DNA of 64,000 nt, from NCBI GenBank assembly GCA_935421135.1, contig OW285189.1, forward strand, positions 13,971,072 to 14,035,071, given 5' to 3'. The notes beneath the pieces are model-generated. The model was not told where the DNA came from, made no database searches, and was given only the letters and a program-made list of their open reading frames with translations. The position numbers and the translations under genes were made by a program. Below are positions 12,610-26,325 of this stretch, piece by piece (position 1 is the first letter of the stretch; every line of letters starts with the position of its first letter). Origin of the DNA: Bugulina stolonifera (Eukaryota; Bryozoa; Gymnolaemata; Cheilostomatida; Bugulidae).

Positions 12610-12914
12610 GTGTGCAGTAACTCACTTCCCAGAATATACATGTAGGATGGCTGATGTTCCTACTCTACTAAATATAGATATTACAGTTTATTTGGTAGCC
12701 TGTGTCAGTGTGCTGGTTTTATGCTGTATATTGAATAATGCCAAAGGCTGCTGAATGTGTAGTATTGTATTGAAATGTTACTATGGTATCCTGATTTATT
12801 AAAATTTGTGAGGGAAAATATAGCTTTTCTATTGGTAAAACCTACACTCACTTTGTCTGTTATTGTAGTGTACACCAATATCGTAATATATCCCATGAAG
12901 AGGTCCAGCTAAAC

Positions 12915-13344
12915 CAGGGCTCTCAAGTTCTCGGATTTTCCCCGAGCAGGATTTTCCCCGAGCAGTCCGGATTTTGAGTGCTTGCTCGGGAGGTTTTCCA
13001 TTATTGATGATCTGCTCGGATTTTGGGAGATTTTCTCACATTAGCTATATTTTTGAATTGAAATGCTCCAAATCTCCAAATTAATCTTCAGTTTATCCCA
13101 TAGCTTGTTAGTTACTTAGGAAAAAGCTACTAATTCCATTACTTTCCAAGGGCAAGGACTGAATTACAGTATGTACTGAGATTATTAGGCTGTGAGAAAT
13201 TAGTTAGGCTACCTCCATAGAGCAATAGATATGTGCATGTAAGTGACCAACAGCTTTATTTAATCTCTGACCAATTGCACTGCTTACACTGCAGTACATT
13301 GTCCATTTGCTCGGATTTTTTGACTGAGCAACTTTAGAGCCCTG
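12915..13344. mobile_element. Non-autonomous hAT element, 430 bp
   Basis: Ends CAGGGCTCTCAAGTT and AACTTTAGAGCCCTG are inverted copies with one mismatch. The flanks are a perfect 8-bp duplication AGCTAAAC (12907-12914 and 13345-13352). The interior has no coding frame but repeats (t)gctcggattttc several times in the first 120 bp and once near the right end. It sits about 300 bp after the ATPIF1 stop codon. Confidence 0.88.
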
Positions 13345-13697
13345 AGCTAAACAGTCTTATCAGACGCATCTTGCAAAATGGTTGACCGTAAACTGAGCTG
13401 GTGTGCACCAGGCAGGCAAGATTTCCCATGCTAGATTGTTTGTTATCTGTTTCTACAGGAGTGATGAAGTTGTAACAAATATGAAATAATATTCTGTCCT
13501 GGTGAAAATGTGTGTTAAGTTTCAAGATGTTCCACATGGTTTTGCTTTTTAAAACTGGAAAGTTTCGAATATTATGATGCTCAACTAGCACTAATCTTGT
13601 GAGTTGAAGATGTTTGTCTTTGATTGAATGCATTACTGTGTTCAATGAATAATGTGCATGAATCTATGAGCTCTAGTAATCTATTGATTAGAATACG

Positions 13698-13747
13698 AAG
13701 TTGTCCTCTCCCAATGTCTGAGAGCAGAAATTGAGGGAGGACAACTT
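13698..13747. repeat. Short hairpin repeat, best copy
   Basis: Arms AAGTTGTCCTCTCCCAAT and ATTGAGGGAGGACAACTT pair almost perfectly around a 14-base loop. Same family as 8552-8589 and 25781-25824. Confidence 0.65.
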
Positions 13748-13804
13748 TATCAATAGCCTATTAGTGCCCATGGTAGAATCTACAGTGTAGTTAGTAGTAT
13801 TCAC

Positions 13805-14122
13805 ACTTGCCAAGGAGCAAGAGAAATAAGTCTGGACTCATCTGTTCAAAAACCCTGGACATATAATGTACATGTAGTTTGGGTGTATATTATTTGAACA
13901 AAACTTATTTCTAAAAAGTATCAAATTATTCATTTTAGTGCTATTTAGTAGCTTCTAAAACATTTTCTCCTGCATAAATAGCTTATTTTAGGTTGTGTCT
14001 GATGTTTTATAAGGTTTGGTAACATTTTCACCACAGATAAAAAATCAGGACAGTTGAAAAATTAGTAGGGCCAGGCACAACAACCAGGGGGTGTCCTGAC
14101 AAAATCTGGACACTTGGCAAGT
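13805..14122. repeat. Candidate short inverted-repeat element
   Basis: ACTTGCCAAG near 13805 and its inverse CTTGGCAAGT at 14113-14122 bound about 320 bp without coding potential; ctggac motifs lie near both ends. No convincing target duplication, so the element call is tentative. Confidence 0.3.
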
Positions 14123-16384
14123 ATGGTAGGATCTAGTATGTACCAGATAAATAAAAATGCCGTTTTATTGGTGCATGTAGTTTGTTTGGGGAGTTGTCAC
14201 CAGAATAATTTTGATGACAATTTGCTGTGAAGTTACTGAAATGTCCTTACTCAGGAGTTGTCCTATTACTTTGCTGCTGCTTCCTGAAGCATGCAGTAAA
14301 TGGTACTCCAATTCAATGTAAAAGCTGGGTTTATTAGTTGCTGCATTGCATGAGGGCGACTCTATATGAGAGGTTGGTTGTGTCTATCATATACATTACT
14401 TACAAGAGTAAAGGATACCAGCTGAGACAGGCTGATAAGTGCTGGGTGGTAGTAAGTAAAGTATTATTGCTATTATACTAGCCTAAATGATATACTGTGA
14501 GATTAGTAAAATATAATAGATTAATTTGGAATGAGCTGTCAACTGCATACACTTAGCTACTGCATACACCCATGTATCAATAATGTTATTGACTTGATAG
14601 GGTAGAAAGATCCTGTACCAGTATAATTAAGTGTGATTACTACTACAGATACACTTACACTGTCTTGCTAAATCAATACAGAGCATATAATTATATGGTG
14701 AGAAAGAAGGGAGAATTGTAGTTTAGACTGTACAGTTGTATATATCAAGACAGCAAATGTTTTTTCTTTGCGTAGTTGTTAATTATCAAAATCAGGAAAA
14801 TTCAGCATTTGGGTGGGGAGGGGCATAGAGTTACCTCTATGGAGGGGGGTGCCATTGGATGGAATCGAATGCTTAATTCTGAGTAGGAAATCAGGGAGTC
14901 TCTTCCACAATCAGGGGGGCTTCGCTGGGATTTATGGGTTTGGTCTTTGGTGCGTTGACTGTCAGCTAGTTGAGCTCTACAGACCATTTACAGATCTCAG
15001 TTTTCCTGTTTCAGAACACAAAAATACTGTACATGGGTAAGCAACTAATAGCAAATATGTATAACTGCATACAAGACAATTATTTACTTGCTTGTATAGT
15101 ATTTGATGATAAGCTTTTATGCAGGGGTCATAGATAATGTGCCTAGATTGTGCTGTAAAGTTATTTCTTGAGGAGTGATCAACAGTTTGCAAAGAGAATA
15201 TCTGAGCTGAGGTATTTTTGGCAAAAACATGACTTGATTTGATTGATGCTTTTCTTGACCATGTAATAATAATATTTTATCGTAAATGTTTCGGTTATTC
15301 CATCAGTTTTTTTTTCTATACATAGACATAGAGAATACAGATCAAAAATTGTTGGCCATGTCTGGAACTAAGCACATCTAGGTAGTATACACTACTACAT
15401 CAACTAATTTTGGGCCATTTTATTAGGTTTGATAAAAATATATTTAGTAGCCAGGGTTACTATACAGCCAGCCAGGGGTACTGCACAGTGTACATATTTG
15501 ATATATGCTTATTTTTATTTCAAAATTTTTGGTTGATGCGGTGAAATCAAACTGGGGGGAACCATGTTTGTGGTCATATAATATATTCTAGTCAACTGAT
15601 TGTATTCTGTACTTAGAGATGCAATCCTCCCAACTAGTACAGGTTTGTACTAAACTATAATATGTGCATTTAATTGATTGCAATTTCCTTTATTATCTTG
15701 AACTAGTTAAACAGTGGAAATAGTTAAACTTCCTTTATTATACAACATGTAGTATTAGGATAGAAACATGGTTTGGTATTTTTATAATGGAGTTACATAG
15801 TTAGGTAATTCTAATCCTTACTCCTGACTCTTGAGTCTTGTCATAGGTCTAGTCTAGTCTATCAATACAGTTGAAAACAGGATGCTTTGGAACTGATTTT
15901 ATCAGGTTGCAATTTAGAAAAAGCCACAACAACTATTATTACTTTCTCAGTGCTACAATTTTAGGGTGAATCATCCACCTTGTATTATATGAGAGCTAAG
16001 GCTAATCTTGTAATCTCAAATTTTAGAGCTAGTGGTTCCATGATCTTGTTGAAATGGAATTTTATGCTCATCAACTGAAACATTCTTTATAGGAATGCTG
16101 CCAACTTGTTGCCTAAATTTACTGGTATATGTGCTGAATCACTGCTGATGGATAGCCTTAGGACAAAGCTAGTTTCATCTCAACACTGATAGTGTTGGGA
16201 TATTTTGTTATGTTCAAATTAGAGCCTAAGGCTACATCCTTGTTGGCACTAGTATATTGGGGTATGTTTAGTCATTAGTGAAGTGAGTGCCAACAAGTAG
16301 CTCCCAAGTAGTAGGAATTGCTGTACTTGTATATTATATCAGTGACTCTACATAGTTTTAGTTGGGAAGTATTTCTGACCAGAG
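14123..16384. other. Intergenic, ATPIF1 to SLCO
   Basis: No gene recognised. Overlapping short frames at 14802-15040 on both strands lie in a G-rich patch and look fortuitous. The final few hundred bases should contain the SLCO promoter; no clear element is seen. Confidence 0.5.
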
Positions 16385-19300
16385 ATGGCTACTGAAGGCA
16401 GCAGTGACACCAGCAGAAACAGCACAGCTCTACAGGAAGATCTACCTCTACATGACTATCCAACCACCACAGTTGTCACCGATGTAGAAGTCATTGACTC
16501 GACATGTGGAGTCAGATCTTGCCGACCTAAATGGATACAAAAATGTGCAAATATAAAACTATTTACTGCCGTAACTTGCCTACTAGCGTGTATAAATGGT
16601 GCTATATCAGCTAGCTATTTACCTAGTGTCATCACCACTATAGAAAGGAGGTACGAGTTTGGTAGTTTAATAATAGGATTAGTTGTAGCGTCTTACGAAG
16701 TTGGAGCTACTATTGCTGTCATATTTGTCAGCTATCTAGGAGATCAAAAAAGTGTGCCTGTGATAATTGGAGTAGGGACACTGCTAGTTGGTACTGGAAC
16801 CTGTCTCTTCTCTCTTCCACATTTTATCTCAGAGTCTTACTCACTACGTGTGAGTGAAGAGGCAAACAGAACTTCAGAAAGCTCCTGTCTCAACGACCTC
16901 TTAACTCATCAGACGCCACAAAACTTGGAATATTGTGTAAGCGACGAGTTCAAATCTGGAACAGAACTTTATGTAGTGATATTCATCATTGCCCAGTCGT
17001 TCATAGGAATCGGGAGTGCTCCCATCTTGACTTTGGCCTTGTCTTATATAGACAATCATGTGTCGAAAACCAAGTCTCCTCAATATCTGGGTAGGTATAG
17101 TACAGATGCACTAGATTAAGATGCACTGCATTATAGTTATTACATTGTTATGATAATATGCTAATAACAGGATGTGGAACCATCACACCTACCTATTAGT
17201 CTGTAGGCTATAAATACCTATATACTGTACATGTAGATACATGTACATAGTAAAGACCAGACATTTCACTGTATATACAGCATATCATGGAAGATGTGTA
17301 TCATTGGAAGGACATAGCTCTTGCTTATTCAGACTTGGTAAAGTGCCTTTTACAGTTCCCACATAGTAGTAGCAGTTTCGAAATAGTAGTTTTGCAAAAT
17401 AAAGCTGTTGCAATCAGTGTATATACATGTACTGTATGCCTATGCAATTCTTCCAAACAACTGTTTTCCAACTGCCATTTTCAAACAGTCCACATTCTTG
17501 ACTAGTAGTGTTAGCAGCATTAGTGATAATGTTCTTGTATCCCACATATCTATGAACTATGCTCCATTTCTCCTAATTTGGCTCTATTCCATTTCTACAT
17601 CTCTCACACCAGCAGCACTGCCTCTTGCTGCTTCAACCACAATAATCCATGAAGATAAACTAAACAAATAGATAAAAAGTACATGATTCTATGGTGTGAA
17701 CATACACATGATAAACTGTGTATAAGACTGTATAAGTCCTGTATATGTCTGTGGTGGTGCCTACTAATCTTAGATTAAGATTAACATCTAGCTAATCCTG
17801 TACATGTACAGCAATCTCTCCTGTTACAATATACAGTACTACTACAAGTAGTCTAGCAATGTAATATGCCATCTACAGCTGCTATGAATGTAACATGACT
17901 TGTAGTAACATCTTCAAATTTTTGACCTAGGTCTACACAATCATGCTATAATGCGCTATAATAAGTTATTATTCAGTCAATAAGCATTAGGTCTAAATAC
18001 CTGCAAAAGAAAAAAAGCAAGTGTAGAGAGATAAAAAAGTCAAATGACTCAGTAGTGTTATTTTTCTAGCTGCATCAGTGCCACTCTCACAGCCTATTCA
18101 TATTTTCTGTTTTTCTTGTAGCACTTGTGTACGCTGCCGCTACCCTCGGACCCGTGCTTGGGTTTGGCTGTGGAGCAGCGCTAATAGAAGTGTATGTAGA
18201 CTTTCTAAAGCCAGCAATCATAACTGTAACTCTAACATCATCAGATCCTCAGTGGGTTGGTGCGTGGTGGGTAGGATTCCTTATATTCGGTGTGCTTACC
18301 ACTCTTACTGCACCACCATTCTTCGCCTTTCCTAAAAGACTACCAGTACCCCAGTCGAGAAAGAATTTCTCCAAAACAGTAAATGATGACTCAGAAGAGG
18401 TAACTACTTCCCTTAACAGCAGCAGCCAATCACAACAAAGCAGCTCCTTTATTGAAACATCTGAGAAGAATGAAAGTAGTTGTACGACTCTAAAACGTAA
18501 GTCATAGCGTATATATCTACGTCAGCAGGTAACTGACAATATTTGCATGCTATATATCGTGGGTGGTCCATATAGGAGAGAGACTGTATATAACTGGTGC
18601 ATCAAACCTTCAAGAAACTGCATTTTTCACATACATGCAGAGACACCCTAGCAACTGCAGTAAGACCGTGCATTGACTACAACGGTTATAGTTGTGTACT
18701 TTGTAGTAGGCCATGGTATTATCCTATAGTGCACAATATATCCTATATGTACCATGTATATTACCAGAATTTCCCAGAGCATTGATGACACTACTGAGGA
18801 ACCCAGTGTACATGTTACTAAACATAGCCACAGTGTTTGAGATGGTAATCGTTACTGGATTTATAACATTTGTACCCAAATATATCGAGACACAGTTTGA
18901 TGTGAAGACAAGTGCTGCCAACTTGTACACAGGTAAGCTTATATTATGCAGGTAGACACTTTATACGATCATGCAAGGAAATATGATCAGTTTTACATAG
19001 CATGGTCGCAGCTGTTGAATTTGGGGCCCACAATGTGTTTGACCCAATGGTCATCGAGGGTCACTAGGTACAGTATGACAGACACATGGGCTACATAATA
19101 TGTAGCCCATATTATATGGCCAGTTAGGTTAGCCACTAGCCCACTTACTGCTGGACACAAGTTAGCAACATCAAAGTTGTATGAGACAGTTGTAGGGTCT
19201 ACAGTACTGAGTATGGCACTTCCATTCCGTACCTAGGAAGTTAAAAACTAAAAATGGTGAAATGTTTTATCCTTGGATAGTGTAATGATAAGTAGTTAGG

Positions 19301-22300
19301 CTAGTAGTCAACCTTCACAATACCTACATTGTACTACACTGTACATTACAATTTCAGAGTTGACTTCATCCATAATAAAATAATGAATATTATAGTTCTT
19401 GATGGGAGAAGAAATTCAGTACCATGATCACATCTCGCTCCAGATTATATACATGACGTATATATATATATAGCCACCCTTTTGTCTCCAGTTTGTGAAT
19501 TAATTGAAACAAAACCATGATTTAGTCAACTCTGTACATCTTCAATGTTGTATGATTTATTAGTAGCCTATACTGTGTAGAATATATAATACGCTTATTA
19601 TTAATTCATTCTGCAACTTCTGGCTCATTTATTCCATATTTCATGGTGGAAGCCAGTAATTTAAATATTAATCAAGCAACGTTGAATATTATGTTAAAAT
19701 ATACACTATTCATCTGTTTCATCAGTATGTAGTGTAAGACTACCATTTTGGTAACAACCAGGCAAGTGTGTTGGTACTTGTATAATCTACTTACTAATGC
19801 ACAACCATATATATATTAATATATCATATTTAGCAAAAGGTGTACATTGACTGTAGAATGTACATAGCGTAAAGTGGATTACTGAAATTGATATTTCGGA
19901 ATTTAATGGAATATATTCCATACAAAGGTCAATTGAATATAGCAGCTCTTTATTAAATTCTGTTATGATTACTTCACATGTTCCAGTAGGCTGCACTGTA
20001 ATTGAACTATGGGTGCTTTCGGCATCAATGCGATGGAAGAGCAAATAATACGATGAAATACGATGGAATAAATTTTCCAATAATGCGATGGAAAAAATAA
20101 TAAAAAAATAATAAAAATAATATCGCATTATTGAATATTCATCGTATTTTCATCGCATTAATTTAAATAAAAGTCACGCATTAATGCGATGGATGTTGCT
20201 ATTTTTCACGTATTATTGCCGAACACCTCTTAATTATGAGAAAGGCTAGGCTGGGAATTTCCAAATGAGCTCAAATAATTAAGTCAGTCAGATTACTTTA
20301 GATTACCATCAGTTAGAGAACAAACATTACAAATAATCCTACATAGCTCACTACTCAGCATTTTAAAATTATATTTGAATGTTACAAAAATATCTGCAGC
20401 TTGTTAGTTGTTGGTTCACTTGGTATCAAAATTAATCTTTGATCTACAAGTCGTAACATTCAGTCCACATGTAAATAGTGCACATTTGTATACAGCAGTC
20501 AAATCGAGCGGAGGGATCTTCATGCAAACGAATTTACCTGCACAGTATTGTGCATTAACCACATTGACATCTGTAATTCTATTGATCGATCAGATCATTA
20601 TGTAATAGGCTGAAAAAAGCAATGATACTGGTCCCAATTGCTTTCAGCATTGGTTATTGATAACAAAGACAGTTGAGTTAGTACACCGATAACAAAGACA
20701 GGTTACGGGTACAATAAGTAACATGTAGACTCTTTTATTTTCATTGAATGAAGAGAACAGCAGTAGTCTGTATTTGCAGACAAGGTATGTACAATAGCTG
20801 TAGTAGGTTACTATTGACAACTGATGGCATAACAGACACAGCAGACTGGGCGAATTTATATTAAATATTTTCTTGACTCCAAATGCGAAGGATCGTCGCA
20901 TTGAGGAAAATAATAAATTTAATAAAAATAATAATAAAATATTATTATTTTAATAATTTATTCGATGCATTCCCGAACGCCATCGCATTTTTTATTATTA
21001 TGCGATCCATTACCGAACGCCATCGCATTTTTCATTACAATGCGATCCATTACCGAACGCTATCGTATAATCCATCGTATAATCCATTAAATGAATATAA
21101 TGCGACGGTGCCGAAAGCACCCTAATAGACATCACTGCAGCGCTGTTGTAGTAGGGCCTACACACTCATCATATTGTTATTGTAGTACTACAGTATATAC
21201 ACTACACATCATATATTTATGTAATTCTATGATGTAATCTGTCTAAAATGCTGGTTATCTTATTACATTTATTCTTACATGCAGTGTGTCTTACAATATT
21301 ACAATAATATATACATGTTATATAAGTTATTTACTAGTATACATTGTATATACATGTACAATGTAACTGTCACAGCCATTCATCTTTACAATCATGTACA
21401 TGCAGTTACCTAAGAGTTACAATGTAGTTGCCGTAGCAGTCATATAGAACACTGTCTATCTCTGCCTGCGTTCTAGGTTTCGTTTCAAAACTGTGATTGG
21501 CCACTAGAATACATGCTATTGGTGCTAAATTATGACATGGTGCTATTTATTCTATAGGCTCAGTAGCAATACCAGGTGCTGCTCTGGGAATTCTCTCCTC
21601 CGGTCTGGTATTGAAGAAGCTAAAGCTTACTCCCAAAGGTGAATATTAATATCGCAGACAGGTTTAGATTTCTTATTTGTATCTACCTTCCATTTTTCTA
21701 TATATATGCTCTCAACTAATTGCACTATCTATTATATTCAGCTGTAGATATATTTGCATATTTCCATCCCAAGTACATGGGTGATGTGTGTATATTGAAA
21801 TAAACAGCCTTCAGCAGGTGTAGTCTGGAAAGGTCAGGTGCTAAGGAGTTGGCTGGAGCACAGCCTAATTTCTACCAGTTTTCAGTTTTTTCCTGGTAAG
21901 CACTAGCCTGAGTTCTAAAAGCATAGTGGGTGGGTGGATGAAAGGTGGACCCCACAGCCATGATAATAATTCTATAGGTATGCTAATACTATGATTGCAT
22001 ACTCAGAAAGACAATAAATAGCCCATCCCATCATGATCCTCTGGTATTTTCAGGTGCTCTCCAGTTTACAGTTATCCTTAGTGTACTCTGTCTAGCTTGC
22101 TTCACAATGGCTTTCCTGTTTGGGTGTGACAATATCAAACTAGCAGGTGTAACAGTTCCCTACCATAAGAGGTGAGTGAATGGGATAACTAAGTATTCTG
22201 GGATTGAAGACATAACACTATGGTGAACACCCATCATCTTGTTATAGAGTTTAATCAGCAGGATTTTGTATAATCTTATAATCCTTTACATCCATTCGTA

Positions 22301-25300
22301 AGTACTAATCAACCAGCAGGATGTGATCTAGTGAGGGGACTATGTTACCCAAGTCTGTGCTGGCTCTAACCACTAGTTCAGGTTCAGTTAGCCTCAGGCC
22401 CCAACACATAGCTCAGTTAGCCTCAGCCTCATTGCACCATGTAGGATCTATAAAATGATCTGGCAATATGTAATTACAAAAGGTACATGTCATATTCCCT
22501 ACTCAATTTTGTCACTTCCATTTTTACCCTTTCTTTAGTTATGTTAGTTTGTTGCTCTGTTTGATAGGAAAAACACATTTATATGCTTATTTAATTAATA
22601 CAATTAGGAGGGACGGATTAGCTTGCCAACAGGAAAAAAAATCGGTTGGCACTTCTTCCTGTAGCCTGCACTGGTTACACCCTTCAACACTACATTGCTA
22701 TTACTATTATACATTATTGGCTATAATGTACTTGTAGTTCTGTACTTTGTATTTTAGTATTGAACCAATGAATAAGATAAACTTCTCTAAAAGTAACCTA
22801 ACAGACAAGTGTAACAGTGCATGCTCATGTACTGGCAACGTCTACAGTCCTGTATGTGGACATAACTCCATAACCTACTTCAGTGCTTGCCATGCTGGGT
22901 GTACACTCTCTACCAATGGTACTGCTCAGGTATGTTCTGTTTTTGTTTGACTATGATTATAATCAAATGCAGTCAATTATTTGTTCCATAATTACATAGA
23001 TGTTCAATCAGTAATACTGTATAAAATGTATGTATATGTCAGTACTTTCATGTCTTTCCTATCTGTTATTATAGGTAATCTGATCTTGTTATTCGAAGAC
23101 AATTCGTTTGAGACTCTTATTGGTAGAACTTCCTTGGAATACCCTTGTTACTGTTATCACAGTCATATAGCCCTATGTGGAGTTGCCTTCCCCTGTAAAT
23201 GTTAGTACACAATGATCACCAATGAAACATATGTTACATAATGTGCTGCTATCATCTCTTTAGAACTGTGCCTGCCTTCAGTCTAGTCCAGGCACGTCTG
23301 TGGAGTACGACAATGCAGAAGCTACTGATATGGTCTTATCTGGTCTGGTCAAACCCGGTGCTTGTAGGGAGGACTGTGTGATGCTCACGCCATTTATTAT
23401 ACTTCTACTTGCCATTAGCTTTCTAATAGCGGCATTGAAAATTCCCATCACTATGGTAACAATGAGGTTAGTTAGACTATTGTTGAATAAATTAACAAGC
23501 AGTGTATTATTATAAATATTAAACTAGTTGATTATTAGCTTCCTTACATAAGTACCGTTCCATGTACGCTATCTACATGTATGGTGTCTATATTTATTAT
23601 CCATGTGCCAACTATCGACCCTCATGGATAAATATATTCTGGTATTTTCCTCTTGTTTAATTCCCTGAAAGATAGTAAAAATAGAAAATACAAATGTACC
23701 CACTTTCCGGCATAAATGCAATTCAGTGGAAGCTTGATTTGGGATGATTGGCAGGGGTAACAATTTATTCTATCATTCAAGTGTTGTCTACAAAAATTGA
23801 CTAAACATTTGTCAAAAAAACTGAGTAAAATTTATTTGGTTTGTATATGATTATTGGTAGCCAGGCACATTGTTACATGTACACTAAATTTATAATTATC
23901 ACGGTTACCCAGTACATAGCCGAAGTATAGCCTGTGGGGAGACATTGCTGATGTGTTGGTTGATAACATGTTAGGTCAAAGGCCAAGTATAATATTTGTG
24001 TCTTGGAGATTACACATGCATTCAGTGAAGAGACAAACATGTTAACTGTTTTGTTATGATGCCAGTCTGTGAGAGACATAAACTGGTTTTATAGAGTCAA
24101 TGTCTAATCCTTAATAATTTATTCCTCTTTGACGCAAAACTGAAATATGTTAGTATGTACATATAAGTATTATCCGCTAGTATGGTCGACTAGTACTGTT
24201 TATTAGCTACTAACATGACCAGCCATCCAACAAACTCTTGTTATAATCTCTTGATAGAAATTTGGAAAGAATTATCTCAATCTGTATTTGCAGCTCAGGG
24301 TAATGACCTTAGCCTATGCGTTTATTATAGGTGTGTTGCGTTTATTATAGGTGTGTTGCGGAAGATATGAGATCATTTAGTCTGGGTATACAGATGGTGA
24401 TGATAAGGACATGTGGTAAGTGCGCAATACACCCCTTATATGCTAATGTTGAAGGGATCCTCAGAGATGAGATAGATATACATATACAGTAGTGTTCTCT
24501 AAGTTTTATGGCTTTGCTTGTATTATATTTTCCTAGTTGTGAACTTGCCAAGTCCTTCTATATCTACATGTACAATATACTTGTATACGATTAGCGATAA
24601 ACCGGTAGATAATGCTAATAGGGACCGGAAATAGAAATAACAGTAGATTGTTAACTCTGACATGAAACTGAACTGTAGGATTTTAACTTTACACTAATAA
24701 TATACAATAATATAGGAGTGTTACACAAATAAACTTCATGTGGGAATAATTATTTTTATTATTGTAACTACCTGAACACTAGACATAATACTCTATATCA
24801 GCTAATATATTATAATGTAATATACTGTATTATATAACAGATTTAGTTTAATTAATTAATGTACCTAGGCTGGTCAGATAATCATGACAGTTGGATGAAC
24901 TCTTCACTTATACAAAATATTAACAATATTGCTTTGATACATGCAATACTAAAAAGTTCAATAACTTACAGTATAAGTGCATTCATGTAATCAGCTATAG
25001 TAATAGTAATATTATAACAATAATCTACTGTGCAGCGTGTAGCCCACCCAAGTGTCAACAGCATCTATTATGTAGCCTTTTTAATGTCAGTCTCCAAGTT
25101 ATCCTATTAATATAGATCCAGCTTTGCTCTTACATTACACCTACTGCCATTGTATATTGAATATTATTACCAAGTGCTAATTGTGCTGCCGATAGGACAA
25201 CTCTAAACATGTCAAACAGTCAATATAGACGTGTACCTGCATACTTATACTAAGTGATTCTACTTGCCGGTGGTTGATTATTTCGTTACATTGCAATATA

Positions 25301-26325
25301 CGTGTAATTTGAAATTGTCTCTTTTATTCTCACACAGTACGATAAACGCTAGAGTGACCCATATCCATGTAATGCACACAGTATAGCACATTGCCTAAAC
25401 AATTACATGTAAATGAACAATATGCACTTGTACTTGTTTGATTTTATATAGCACTCCTACCAGCTCCCATTATATTTGGTAATATTATTGACACAACATG
25501 CCTGTGGTGGAAGTACGAGTGTGGAAAACGAAAGAACTGTCTAATATACAATGCCGAATCATTCAGATACAAATATGCTGGTGAGTTGTTCTATAATTCT
25601 AGTACTACTACCTGTCCTGTTCCTACATACCTACAACATATATTAGACTGTTTTTTAAGGTGTGTGTTGTTAATCAGACTGAAACAGCTAAACAGCTCAC
25701 TATCTGGTGCTCTTATGTGTACAGTGGTACAGTGGCTATTAGCCTGTTGGTGAATTTAGTGGATAATATGTCCTAATTTGAAGTTGCTCTCTACTTGTTC
25801 TATGGAGGTGGGAGTGGACAACTTCACACATCGAAATCTTAATTTTCCAAGCTACTTGTATCATTGCATTATATACTCTTTCTTAGGTGAAATATATAAT
25901 ATAATATAATATAATTTGTTTTATTTATTCTACTAGTACCAATGCTATATATCGTATTTTGTATTTCTTCTGTTTGTTTTTCAACACATGCAATGAAACA
26001 AAAATTATTGTCGTACTTGTTTTAGCACTATACAATATTTTTATATTTGCTAATCTACATGTATATGCTCAACTACCAGTCAGTATAAGAGTGGTTAGCT
26101 TCTGACTGTTCTGAGACATGGTAACTCTTAGGTTTGGTCAGTTCTGGTGTGGAGACCAATTCACACTGATAACATACTTTAATTGTTGCATTTCCAGGTA
26201 TTTGTACAGGGCTACACTTATTTGGATTGCTGACTTTTGTGGCAGCATGGTATGTGGTGAAGAAACAAGACGGCTTAAACAAAGAATACAAGTCAAAACT
26301 AGGCAATTCAGCTGTAAGTACCTAA
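16385..26325 (+). CDS. Organic anion transporter (SLCO/OATP family)
   Basis: Twelve-span plasma-membrane carrier of the SLC21 family for amphipathic organic anions. Exons: 16385-17090, 18122-18496, 18768-18932, 21558-21638, 22054-22171, 22758-22929, 23264-23466, 24351-24415, 25452-25580 and 26198-26325. All phases close, giving 713 residues, within the usual 640-720. TM1 is about residues 59-78. The OATP signature DPQWVGAWWVGFL is at 277-289. The large extracellular loop between TM9 and TM10 has the Kazal-like cysteine pattern (Cys 500, 504, 506, 515, 526, 530) and more cysteines in the next exon (NCACLQ, GACREDC). After it come TM10, the conserved LPAPIIFG segment and the last spans, with a short KSKLGNSAVST tail read through a possible donor. 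Exon 8 has a duplicated acceptor. Substrate cannot be predicted. Confidence 0.92.
20011..21122. mobile_element. Inverted-repeat DNA element with GGGTGCTTTCGGCA ends
   Basis: Ends GGGTGCTTTCGGCA and TGCCGAAAGCACCC are inverted copies; the next bases on both sides hold repeats of TGCGAT(G/C)(G/C)A. Near the right end the motif accgaacgccatcgcatt occurs in two to three tandem variants. No transposase frame is visible. Flanking TAT and TAA would fit a degraded 3-bp TWA duplication as used by PIF/Harbinger elements, but this is weak. Lies in SLCO intron 3 (18933-21557). Confidence 0.6.
24321..24360 (+). repeat. 20-bp tandem duplication of a 3' splice site
   Basis: Bases 24321-24340 and 24341-24360 are identical and each contains ttattatag followed by GTGTGTTGCG. 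The second AG (24350) gives the reading frame that continues as RCVAEDMRSFSLG of OATPs. The first AG (24330) shifts frame and meets TGA within 13 codons. Confidence 0.9.
25781..25824. repeat. Short hairpin repeat, diverged copy
   Basis: AAGTTGCTCTCTAC and GTGGGAGTGGACAACTT form an imperfect hairpin of the same family as 13698-13747. Lies in the SLCO intron between 25580 and 26198. Confidence 0.5.

Noticed and set aside
14802..15040. Opposed 61- and 75-codon frames
   Set aside because: Both lie in a G-rich patch and neither resembles a protein; opposite-strand coincidence suggests composition bias.
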